Shown piece by piece: positions 57,006 through 64,000 of a stretch of DNA of 64,000 nucleotides (position 1 is the first letter of the stretch; each line of letters begins with the position of its first letter). Made by a program: the position numbers and the translations under genes. The notes under the pieces were generated by a model. It worked only from the letters and a program-made list of their open reading frames with translations. It did no database searches and was not told where the DNA came from. Source of the DNA: Pigmentiphaga sp. NML080357 (GTDB taxonomy: Bacteria; Pseudomonadota; Gammaproteobacteria; Burkholderiales; Burkholderiaceae_B); assembly GCF_002188465.1 (NCBI RefSeq), contig NZ_NINW01000049.1:124001-188000 (forward strand). The letters are read 5' to 3'.

Positions 57006-57905
57006 TCAGGACCGCCCGGTCCCGAATACCGACGCCAGGAAATCGACGAACGCCTTCACGTGCGGCGGCACCGGCCGCCGCGCCGTATACAGCGCGGCAA
57101 TGGGGGGTCCCGGCCGCTTCCAGTCGGGCAACACCTGTATCAGCCTTTTTTCCGCGAGCGATTGCGCCAGCAGGAAGTCCAGGTCTTCGTAGATGCCCAG
57201 GCCCGCCAGCGCGCATGTAAGCCCGGCCCGCGTGTTGTCGACGATGAGGTGACCCTGGGCCGGCAGGCTCGCCGTCTGCTTGCCCTTCACGAGTTGCCAG
57301 TCGTAGGGACGCCCCGTGTCGGGATCCCAGAATTCGATGAGGCGATGTTGCCGCAGTTCGTCCGGATGGCGCGGCGGCGGGTAGAGCTGCAGATATCCGG
57401 GGCTGGCCGCCATGATGTAGTTGCCGCGTCCCAGCAGCTTGAAGCGCAGTGTCGAATCGCGCAGCGGCCCGACGCGCAGCCCGATGTCCGCGCCCGACAC
57501 GGTGGGATCGACCACGCCTTCGTTCAGCGAGATGCGCAGGGAGACATCGGGATAGGCCCGGACGAATTCGGGCAGGCGGGGAATGACGCGTGCGTTGGCT
57601 ACGGATTCCGCCATTTCGACGTGCAGGTGGCCTTCCGTGCGGCCGCTGCGCGACTGCATTTCGGCGTCGAGCGCTTCCAGGCCCCCCAGCAGCCGGCCGG
57701 CGCGGTCCGCGTAGCGCTGCCCTTCGCGCGTCAGCCAGACCCGGCGCGTGGTGCGGTTCAGGAGCTGGGTGCCGAGGTGGCGCTCCAGCTCCTGGATGTG
57801 GCCCGTCACGGCGGAACGCGATACGCCCAGTTTGCGGGCCGCGGCCGTGAAGCTGCCGGTGTCGGCCACGGCTAGAAAGGCGCGAAGAGGGGTCAGGCGA
57901 TCCAT
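57006..57905 (-). CDS. LysR-family transcriptional regulator
   Basis: This 299-residue protein starts MDRLTPLRAFLAVADTGSFTAAARKLG and continues with VSRSAVTGHIQELERHLGTQLLNRTTRRVWLT, a standard LysR DNA-binding domain, then an effector domain. It is divergent from the mdtJI leader region. An inverted repeat ATTGTTC-N9-GAACAAT (57904-57926) covers its own start codon, suggesting autoregulation. It may regulate the divergent small-multidrug-resistance genes. Confidence 0.88.
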   Translation of the reverse strand: MDRLTPLRAFLAVADTGSFTAAARKLGVSRSAVTGHIQELERHLGTQLLNRTTRRVWLTREGQRYADRAGRLLGGLEALDAEMQSRSGRTEGHLHVEMAESVANARVIPRLPEFVRAYPDVSLRISLNEGVVDPTVSGADIGLRVGPLRDSTLRFKLLGRGNYIMAASPGYLQLYPPPRHPDELRQHRLIEFWDPDTGRPYDWQLVKGKQTASLPAQGHLIVDNTRAGLTCALAGLGIYEDLDFLLAQSLAEKRLIQVLPDWKRPGPPIAALYTARRPVPPHVKAFVDFLASVFGTGRS

Positions 57906-57926
57906 TGTTCAATTCTACAGAACAAT
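57904..57926. promoter_or_regulatory. LysR-type inverted repeat over the LysR start
   Basis: ATTGTTC (57904-57910) and GAACAAT (57920-57926) are a perfect 7+9+7 inverted repeat between the LysR gene and the mdtJI leader. Confidence 0.45.
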
Positions 57927-58000
57927 GTTGTTACGGCGCGCAAGCAATGAAGGTCTATACTGGATGTACCAAATAACGTCCTTCTCCAAGGAGCGACCCC

Positions 58001-58156
58001 ATGTTCAGCCCGCAATTCCGCGGACCGAGCGCAAGGCGCCCTGCCACGTCCGCCGCAGGAGTGTCTGGTTATCGCGCGCATGTCTCGCATGGCGCCCCCA
58101 GCCGCTGTTCTGCCCGTGTCTCTCGCGCTTCCTCGGTCCCCGAACCCGACCGTTAG
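58001..58156 (+). CDS. Short leader reading frame 1 upstream of mdtJI (51 aa)
   Basis: ATG at 58001 is preceded by AAGGAG with a six-base spacing. The frame encodes 51 residues (MFSPQFRGPSARRP start, ARVSRASSVPEPDR end), rich in Arg and Ser, with no membrane helix. It is not a recognised protein. It could be a regulatory upstream frame of the mdtJI transcript, or a basic small protein, or chance; the good ribosome-binding site is the only positive evidence. Confidence 0.4.
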   Translation: MFSPQFRGPSARRPATSAAGVSGYRAHVSHGAPSRCSARVSRASSVPEPDR

Positions 58157-58267
58157 CGTCGTCCGCACGACGCCGGCGTGCCCATGCCGGGCACCGTTCA
58201 CCGAACCATCCGCGCACGCCCGCCGCCCAAGGGCCGGCCCGCGCGCGCACAGACGAGGAAGCACATC

Positions 58268-58423
58268 ATGACTACCCATACTACGACTCCCATCGAGGCC
58301 GGAACCGCTTTGACGCCGGCCGCCAAGCCGTTCGACTACGGTTTGCCCGAAGTGCTGACGGCTGCCGCCAGGGTGCTGCTGCCGTTCGTGGTCATGGCCG
58401 GGATATTGTTGCTCGCGCGGTAA
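58268..58423 (+). CDS. Small membrane protein / leader frame 2 upstream of mdtJI (51 aa)
   Basis: ATG at 58268 has GAGGAA seven bases upstream. The product (MTTHTTTPIEAG start) has a C-terminal hydrophobic helix (VLLPFVVMAGILLLAR), so it would be a single-span membrane peptide. It ends 40 bp before mdtJ and is in the same direction. It may be part of the exporter operon as an accessory peptide or an upstream regulatory frame. Confidence 0.5.
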   Translation: MTTHTTTPIEAGTALTPAAKPFDYGLPEVLTAAARVLLPFVVMAGILLLAR

Positions 58424-58463
58424 CAATTCGGCAACAACCACACAATAACAATCGGGAGAACCC

Positions 58464-58847
58464 ATGCGTCACTGGCTTTTTCTTTCCCTCGCCATTACGG
58501 CCGAGGTCGCCGGCACGAGTTTCATGAAATGGAGCAGCGACCAGGGCCATCTTGGCGGGCTGTTCATCATGTTCGCCCTGCTGGGGGCGTCGTACTACGC
58601 GCTGTCGCTGGCGGTTACGCGCGTTCCCGTGGGATTGGCCTATGCCATCTGGGAAGGCGTGGGCCTGGTCGCCATTTCGCTGGTCAGCCTGGCCGTTTTC
58701 CAGGAGTCCATCGGGCCGGGCAAGGCCGCCGGCATCGCGACCGTATTGCTGGGCATCCTGCTCCTGAAGCGCGGCATGGCCGCGGACGCCTCGCCGCGCG
58801 TGCGGCCGCAACCCCACGCCGAGCCGGTGTCCGCCGCCGCCGGCTGA
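58464..58847 (+). CDS. mdtJ: Spermidine exporter subunit MdtJ (SMR family)
   Basis: This 127-residue four-helix SMR protein has the conserved Glu in helix 1 (ITAEVAGTSFMKW) and is similar along its length to E. coli MdtJ (GLAYAIWEGVGLVAISL, FQESIG, LLGILLLKRG). It forms a heterodimer with MdtI in the inner membrane and exports spermidine, driven by protons. An extra polar tail of about 20 residues follows helix 4. mdtI starts 9 bp downstream. Confidence 0.9.
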   Translation: MRHWLFLSLAITAEVAGTSFMKWSSDQGHLGGLFIMFALLGASYYALSLAVTRVPVGLAYAIWEGVGLVAISLVSLAVFQESIGPGKAAGIATVLLGILLLKRGMAADASPRVRPQPHAEPVSAAAG

Positions 58848-58856
58848 GGGGGCGGC

Positions 58857-59189
58857 ATGCTTGATACTTTCACTTGGTTTCATGGCGCCATGTTGCTGGC
58901 TGCCGTCGCGCTCGAGGTAGTCGCCAACATTTTCCTGAAGCTCTCCAACGGTTTCCGGCGCAAGGCCCATGGCGCGCTTTCCATCGCGCTGGTGCTGGCC
59001 GCCTTCACCTGTCTTTACCTGGCGCTGCCCGGCATCGAGCTATCGGTCGCCTATGCCGCCTGGGGCGGCCTGGGCATTCTGGCCACGGCCCTGGCCGGCT
59101 GGGCCTTGTTCGGCCAAAGGATCCGGCCCGCCGGCTGGGCCGGGATGGGCCTGTTGCTGGCGGGCCTGCTGCTGATGAAATTTGCCTGA
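58857..59189 (+). CDS. mdtI: Spermidine exporter subunit MdtI (SMR family)
   Basis: This 110-residue four-helix SMR protein is very close to E. coli Mdt[51 protein letters not shown] and [13 protein letters not shown]. Glu in helix 1 is the proton/substrate site. It works as a heterodimer with MdtJ; the order mdtJ-mdtI is conserved with enterobacteria. hemE begins 80 bp downstream. Confidence 0.92.
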   Translation: MLDTFTWFHGAMLLAAVALEVVANIFLKLSNGFRRKAHGALSIALVLAAFTCLYLALPGIELSVAYAAWGGLGILATALAGWALFGQRIRPAGWAGMGLLLAGLLLMKFA

Positions 59190-59268
59190 GCGGCGCTGCG
59201 CTTTCCCTGCGGAGGCGAATCCCCCGAGCCCGGGTAAAATCCCAGGCTTCCCTTTGCCGAGGTACGAC

Positions 59269-60342
59269 GTGTCTGAGCCCACTCTCCGGAACGATGTCTT
59301 TTTGCGGGCTCTTGCGCGCCAGGCCACCGACTACACGCCGGTATGGCTCATGCGCCAGGCCGGGCGCTACCTGCCCGAATACAACGCCACGCGCGCCCGC
59401 GCCGGTTCGTTCCTGGGCCTGGCCAAGAACCCGGACTACGCGACCGAGGTGACGCTGCAGCCGCTCGAGCGCTATCCGCTCGATGCGGCCATTCTCTTTT
59501 CCGACATCCTGACCGTGCCCGACGCCATGGGCCTGGGACTGGGCTTCGCCGTGGGGGAAGGGCCCCGGTTCGCCCGCCCCTTGCGCACTGAGGATGACGT
59601 CGCCAGGCTGGCCGTGCCGGACATGGCCGAGCTGGGCTACGTGTTCGCGGCGGTGGCGCAGATCCGGCGCGAACTGCATGGACGTGTGCCGCTGATCGGC
59701 TTCTCGGGCAGCCCCTGGACGCTGGCCTGTTACATGGTGGAAGGCGCCGGCTCGAGCGACTACCGCACCGTGAAGACCATGATGTACAGCCGCCCCGATC
59801 TCATGCACCGCATCCTCGCGATCAATGCGGAGGCCGTGGCGCAATACCTCAATGCGCAGATCGAGGCCGGCGCCCAGGCGGTCATGATTTTCGACAGCTG
59901 GGGCGGCGTGCTGGCCGACGGCCTGTTCCAGCGGTTTTCGCTGCACTACACGCGCCTGGTGCTCGATCGGCTCACGCGCGAACGCGATGGCCACAAGGTG
60001 CCTTCGATCGTTTTCACCAAGGGTGGCGGGATTTGGCTGGAAGACATCGCCGCTTCCGGCTGCGACGCGGTGGGGCTGGACTGGACCGTCAACCTGGGCG
60101 CCGCCCGGGCGGCGGTCGGCGGCCGCGTGGCCTTGCAGGGCAATCTCGACCCCATGGCCCTGTTCGGCGGCCCCGAGGCTATCCGGGCCGAAGTCATCCG
60201 TACCCTGGACAGCTTCGGGTCCGGACCGGGGCATGTCTTCAACCTGGGCCACGGGATCTCGCAGTTCACGCCGCCCGAAGCGGTTGCCGTGCTGGTGGAA
60301 ACGGTGCACGAGCACAGCCGGCGACAGCGCAAGGCGAATTGA
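59269..60342 (+). CDS. hemE: Uroporphyrinogen decarboxylase
   Basis: This 357-residue cytoplasmic enzyme decarboxylates the four acetate side chains of uroporphyrinogen III to give coproporphyrinogen III in heme synthesis. The signatures [15 protein letters not shown] (residues about 23-37, with catalytic Arg) and [16 protein letters not shown] are intact. Translation starts at GTG 59269 (VSEPTLRND) with GAGG six bases upstream; an ATG 29 codons upstream is not supported. Length matches E. coli (354). It is followed by the DnaA-box-rich spacer. Confidence 0.96.
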   Translation: MSEPTLRNDVFLRALARQATDYTPVWLMRQAGRYLPEYNATRARAGSFLGLAKNPDYATEVTLQPLERYPLDAAILFSDILTVPDAMGLGLGFAVGEGPRFARPLRTEDDVARLAVPDMAELGYVFAAVAQIRRELHGRVPLIGFSGSPWTLACYMVEGAGSSDYRTVKTMMYSRPDLMHRILAINAEAVAQYLNAQIEAGAQAVMIFDSWGGVLADGLFQRFSLHYTRLVLDRLTRERDGHKVPSIVFTKGGGIWLEDIAASGCDAVGLDWTVNLGAARAAVGGRVALQGNLDPMALFGGPEAIRAEVIRTLDSFGSGPGHVFNLGHGISQFTPPEAVAVLVETVHEHSRRQRKAN

Positions 60343-60719
60343 TCCGCCGTTGTGAATAAGGACCGTGGTCGGTCGTTTGCGGCTAGTGCTAACCCTGCTT
60401 GTGCATCGTTGCGATTCGACTTATGCACAACTGGCCCTGAGCCGGGCATGAGATTTGCAAGCTGACCCCTGGTGTGGATTCTTATCCTAAGCAATTGATT
60501 TATATAGGTTTTATGGGATTTGTATCATTAGCCACCAAAGCAAAGACTTTTGTGGTACGGCCCATTACCGAATTTGTCGAACGGTTGTCCCCAAAGTTAT
60601 CCACAGCTTGTTCCGGCCAAAAAAATCTCTTGATGGAGGCGGGGGTTAGAACGGTTTCAGAGGTTTTACTTTAACTTTCGATGCCGGTTTTACTGCCGCC
60701 TTGAGCCGGAGCTGCCCAG
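60343..60719. other. DnaA-box-rich AT-rich spacer, candidate oriC-like region
   Basis: This is a non-coding gap of 377 bp. Consensus DnaA boxes: TGTGAATAA at 60351-60359 (minus strand TTATTCACA), TTATGCACA at 60421-60429 and TTATCCACA at 60597-60605 all fit TTATNCACA. TTGTCCACA at 60720-60728 is a one-mismatch box over the priA start. Weaker matches occur at 60473 and 60585. Between boxes an AT-rich block lies at about 60479-60540 (TTGATTTATATAGG within it), unusual in this GC-rich DNA. Confidence 0.55.
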
Positions 60720-62939
60720 TTGTCCACACAGCCTTTCCCTTCTGTCTCTTCCGCCCCGCCTGCCGGGACGGGCACGGCGATGTGGGTGCGCGTAGCCCTC
60801 GATGTTCCCTTGCCGGGCCTGTTCGACTATCGGGCACCCAGAGCCGTGGTGCCGGGCGTACGTGTCATCGTGCCTTTCGGGCGGCGGGAACTGGTCGGCA
60901 TTGTCATGGAGACGCCCCCCGCGCCGGCGGTGGATACCGGGCAGGTCAAGGAAGTGGTGCAGATACTCGACGATCTGCCGCCGTTACCGGCAGATTGGCT
61001 GAAGTTGGCGACGTTTGCCGCGGATTACTATCAGCGCCCGGTGGGCGAGGTCATGTTGCCGGCACTCCCCGGTCCATTGCGCAAGCCGGCCGCCTATCAG
61101 GGCAAGCGGGCTGGTGGCGGGCCGGTGGCACGGCTGGACGCTCGCGCCGCACGTTCCACCAAGGCGAAGAAAAAAGCGGCAAACGATGAAAGTGAGTGCT
61201 TGCGGTCAACGCCGGTGGAGGGTGCGCTGGCGAGCATGCCCCCGAGTTCGCCGCCGCTTCCCACCCTGAATCCGGCGCAGCAGGAAGCCGTGGACGCCCT
61301 CGCGGCACTCTCCGGTTTCAAGCCGGTCCTGCTGCACGGGGTGACGGGCAGCGGCAAGACCGAGGTCTATCTGCGAATGGCCGAGCGGGTGCTGGGGCAA
61401 GGCCGGCAGGTCATGCTGCTGGTGCCCGAAATCAATCTGACGCCGCAACTGGAGAATGTCTTCCGGCGGCGCCTGGAGGCCATCGCCGGGAAGGCCGGCG
61501 TGGCCGTCCTGCACAGCGGCCTGGCCGATGGCGAGCGGCTGGAGGCCTGGCTGCGGGCGGTGCGGGGGCAGGCGCGGGTGCTGCTGGGCACGCGCCTGTC
61601 CCTGTTTACGCCGTTGCCCGAGCTGGGGCTCATCGTCGTCGACGAAGAGCACGATCCTTCGTACAAGCAGCAGGAAGGGCTGCGCTATTCGGCCCGCGAC
61701 CTGGCGATCTGGCGCGCGCGCGAGCGCGGCGTACCGGTGGTGCTCGGCTCGGCGACGCCTTCGCTCGAGACCTGGCACCACGCGCAAAGCGGGCGCTATC
61801 TGCTGCTGACCTTGCCCCAGCGCGCGCTGGCGGCCGAGCCGCCCCGGATCCGGCTGCTGGACACCCGCAACCAGCGCCTGAAACAGGGATTGGCGCCGCA
61901 ACTGGTGCAAGCGGTGGCGCAGCGGCTGGAGCAGGGCGAGCAATCACTGATCTTCCTGAACCGCCGCGGCTATGCGCCGGTCCTGCACTGCGATGCCTGC
62001 GGCTGGGTCAGCGGCTGCAACCGCTGCTCGGCGTACATGGTGCTGCACCGGCAGCCGCCGCGGGTGCCGGGGGGGCCGGGGCGGCACGAGCTGCGCTGCC
62101 ATCATTGCGGCTGGCAGCACCGCGTGCCGGCGGCCTGCCCTGATTGCGGCAACCAGGATCTGCAACCCATGGGGCGGGGAACCCAGCGGCTGGAAGAACA
62201 CCTGGGTGAGCTTTTTCCCGGCGCCCGCATCGCGCGCATCGATGCCGACAGCACGCGGCGCAAGGGCAGTGCGCAGGAATTGTTCGCCCGCATGCACGCG
62301 GGCGAGATCGACATCCTGGTCGGCACGCAGATGGTGGCCAAGGGGCACGATTTCCAGAACCTGGGTTTCGTCGGCGTGCTCAATGCCGATGCCATGCTGT
62401 TCTCCCACGACTTCCGCGCACCCGAGCGCCTGTTCGCGCAGCTGATGCAGGTGGCGGGCCGCGCCGGCCGTGCCGGGACGCCGGCCGAGGTCTATATCCA
62501 GACCGGCTATCCCGAGCAGCCGCTGTACCAGGCGCTGGTCCGCCACGACTATCCGGGCTTCGCGCGCTACGCGCTGAAGGAGCGCGAGGCCGCGGGCCTG
62601 CCGCCGTTCGCCTACCAGGCGCTGCTGACCGCGGAGGCGCGCGAGCTGGCGCAGGCCCAAGGGTTCCTGGCGCAGGCACGGAGCCTGGCCGAAGCGCCCG
62701 ATACGGAGAACGGGATCGATTTGTCCCAGGCCGCGGAGCTGTCGCGCATTACGCTCTATGATCCTGTACCGCTGCGCGTGGTGCGCGTGGCCAACGTCGA
62801 ACGCGCTCAATTGCTGGTGGAAAGCGATAGCCGTCCCGCCTTGCAAGGTTTCCTGCGCGCCTGGGCCGCCGCGCTGCCTCGCCTGGCATCCGCCTCGCGG
62901 GTGCGCTGGCACCTGGAAGTCGATCCGCTGGAAATCTGA
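60720..62939 (+). CDS. priA: Primosomal protein N' (replication restart helicase PriA)
   Basis: This 739-residue DEAD/H helicase restarts stalled replication forks and loads the primosome. An N-terminal DNA-binding domain (VALDVPLPGLFDYRAP) precedes Walker A GVTGSGKTE (residues 207-215), Walker B DEEH, and a zinc-binding insertion with eight cysteines (LHCDACGWVSGCNRC, then RCHHCGWQHRVPAACPDCG). A basic/serine-rich linker (about 128-165) is longer than in E. coli. The start is TTG 60720 with GGAG eight bases upstream; ATG 60780 aligns better with other PriA N-termini and is a good alternative. Confidence 0.95.
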   Translation: MSTQPFPSVSSAPPAGTGTAMWVRVALDVPLPGLFDYRAPRAVVPGVRVIVPFGRRELVGIVMETPPAPAVDTGQVKEVVQILDDLPPLPADWLKLATFAADYYQRPVGEVMLPALPGPLRKPAAYQGKRAGGGPVARLDARAARSTKAKKKAANDESECLRSTPVEGALASMPPSSPPLPTLNPAQQEAVDALAALSGFKPVLLHGVTGSGKTEVYLRMAERVLGQGRQVMLLVPEINLTPQLENVFRRRLEAIAGKAGVAVLHSGLADGERLEAWLRAVRGQARVLLGTRLSLFTPLPELGLIVVDEEHDPSYKQQEGLRYSARDLAIWRARERGVPVVLGSATPSLETWHHAQSGRYLLLTLPQRALAAEPPRIRLLDTRNQRLKQGLAPQLVQAVAQRLEQGEQSLIFLNRRGYAPVLHCDACGWVSGCNRCSAYMVLHRQPPRVPGGPGRHELRCHHCGWQHRVPAACPDCGNQDLQPMGRGTQRLEEHLGELFPGARIARIDADSTRRKGSAQELFARMHAGEIDILVGTQMVAKGHDFQNLGFVGVLNADAMLFSHDFRAPERLFAQLMQVAGRAGRAGTPAEVYIQTGYPEQPLYQALVRHDYPGFARYALKEREAAGLPPFAYQALLTAEARELAQAQGFLAQARSLAEAPDTENGIDLSQAAELSRITLYDPVPLRVVRVANVERAQLLVESDSRPALQGFLRAWAAALPRLASASRVRWHLEVDPLEI

Positions 62940-63022
62940 TGCCCGTTCGCCCGCCGCCGTCCGCACCCGCTTCCGCATGCCGTCCGCGCGCCTGCGCGAC
63001 CCTAGATTCCACCCGAGCCGAA

Positions 63023-64000
63023 TGACTGCCTCCTCTTCTTCCGCCGCGACCCGTGCCATGGACCGCGCCGAATCGCGGTTGAACAAACCCGGTGCCGGCG
63101 CGCCGGCCGCCTTGCCGCCGCTCGATGCGGGGATGAACCCGGCCCAGCGCGATGCGGTGCGCTATCTCGACGGCCCTTGCCTGGTCCTTGCCGGGGCCGG
63201 CAGCGGCAAGACGCGCGTCATCACGCAAAAGATCGGCTACCTGCTGCGCGATTGCGGCTACGCCGCGCGCAACGTCGCGGCGCTGACGTTCACCAACAAG
63301 GCCGCGCGCGAAATGGCCGAGCGGGTCAAGGCCATCGCCCCGCCCAACGCGCTCAAGGGGCTGACCATCAGCACCTTCCATTCGCTCGGGGTCAAGATGC
63401 TGCGCGAGGAAGCCAAGCAGGTCGGGCTCAAGCCGCAGTTCTCCATTCTGGCCGCCGACGATGCCATGGGCATCGTGCAGGACCTCACCGCCACCACCGA
63501 CAAAGGCCACATCCGCGCGGTACAAACGGCCATTTCGCTGTGGAAGAACGCGCTGATCGAGCCCGACGAGGCCGAGCGCTGCGCGTCGACCGAAAGCGAA
63601 CGCGACGCCGCGCGGGTCTACCGCAGCTACAACGCCACCCTGCGCTCGTACCAGTCGGTCGATTTCGACGACCTGATCCGGCTGCCCGCCCGGCTGCTTG
63701 AGGCCGACCCCGAGGCGCGCGAGCGCTGGCAATCGCGCCTGCGCTATCTGCTGGTGGACGAATACCAGGACACCAATGCCTGCCAGTACCGGCTGGTGCA
63801 GCTGCTGACCGGCCCGCGCGCCATGTTCACCGCCGTCGGCGACGACGACCAGGCCATCTACGCATGGCGCGGCGCCACCATCGAGAACCTCGCCAAGCTC
63901 ACCACCGACTATCCTCACCTGCGGGTCATCAAGCTCGAACAGAACTACCGGTCGATGCAGCGCATCCTCGCCGCGGCCAACAACGTGATCGCGCACAACC
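63023..64000 (+). CDS. rep: ATP-dependent DNA helicase Rep (5' part; truncated by window end)
   Basis: This is a UvrD/Rep-type superfamily 1A helicase, with 326 codons visible. Motifs in order: AGAGSGKTRVITQKI (Walker A), LTFTNKAAREM (motif Ia), LVDEYQDTN (Walker B), GDDDQAIYAWRGA (motif III) and KLEQNYRSM (motif IV). It matches E. coli Rep more closely than UvrD (ISTFHSLG, NVAALTFTNKAAREMAERV). Rep assists replication through protein-bound DNA. An N-terminal extension of about 36 residues precedes the core; the ATG at 63133 would start at the family core. It sits 83 bp after priA. Confidence 0.92.

Overview
The window is high-GC, tightly packed chromosomal DNA from a betaproteobacterium of the Alcaligenaceae, most likely Bordetella or a close relative. 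The evidence is seven orphan 'Bug' tripartite-tricarboxylate-type periplasmic receptors in 64 kb, many LysR and IclR regulators, GTP-dependent PEP carboxykinase, the mnmG-rsmG-parA-parB block, and betaproteobacterial forms of the ATP synthase, hemE and priA genes. The species cannot be fixed from the sequence alone. I saw no rRNA, tRNA, CRISPR array, prophage or intact insertion sequence.

Layout. 0-10 kb: a cut-off aminotransferase, an AbrB-type membrane protein, a cold-shock protein with promoter and terminator, a 2-hydroxyacid dehydrogenase, pckG, a Bug receptor, a porin, and LysR, fasciclin and MarR genes. 10.1-11.4 kb: a gene-free stretch with two perfect 16-bp parS sites. 11.4-16 kb: mnmG-rsmG-parA-parB. 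16-35 kb: accessory metabolism, namely a CobW-type GTPase, an IclR regulator with a Bug receptor divergent from a Rieske oxygenase/alcohol dehydrogenase/isochorismatase operon, further LysR-Bug modules, an alpha/beta hydrolase, a DUF202 pair, tas, a 4,5-dihydroxyphthalate-decarboxylase-like protein, and a cupin-Bug-class II aldolase operon. 35.3-43.2 kb: the complete atpIBEFHAGDC operon with its promoter and terminator. 43-51 kb: a TetR/MFS efflux pair, an MscS channel, and an IclR-controlled Bug-hmgA-FAH homogentisate cluster. 51-57 kb: AraC, Bug, RidA, a PvdQ-like acylase lipoprotein and a short Fis-type regulator. 57-59 kb: LysR plus the spermidine-exporter genes mdtJ-mdtI, preceded by two 51-codon reading frames. 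59-64 kb: hemE, a DnaA-box-rich AT-rich spacer, priA, and the start of rep.

The most interesting signals lie between genes. A family of about 80-bp imperfect palindromes occurs seven times, mostly directly behind stop codons and three times inside the atp operon. Its stem shows compensatory changes, and at two genes the element itself supplies the last codons and the stop. The hemE-priA spacer looks like a replication origin by motif content (three perfect DnaA boxes plus one near-match and an AT-rich core), although the direction of transcription of mnmG, parAB and atp fits an origin to the left of mnmG better. The divergent IclR promoters carry matching GGAA/TTCC inverted repeats that are likely operators.

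Functionally, the Bug receptors probably supply carboxylate substrates to the neighbouring catabolic enzymes, each module having its own LysR, IclR or AraC regulator. The mnmG-parAB, atp, hemE, priA and rep genes form the housekeeping frame into which these modules are set.
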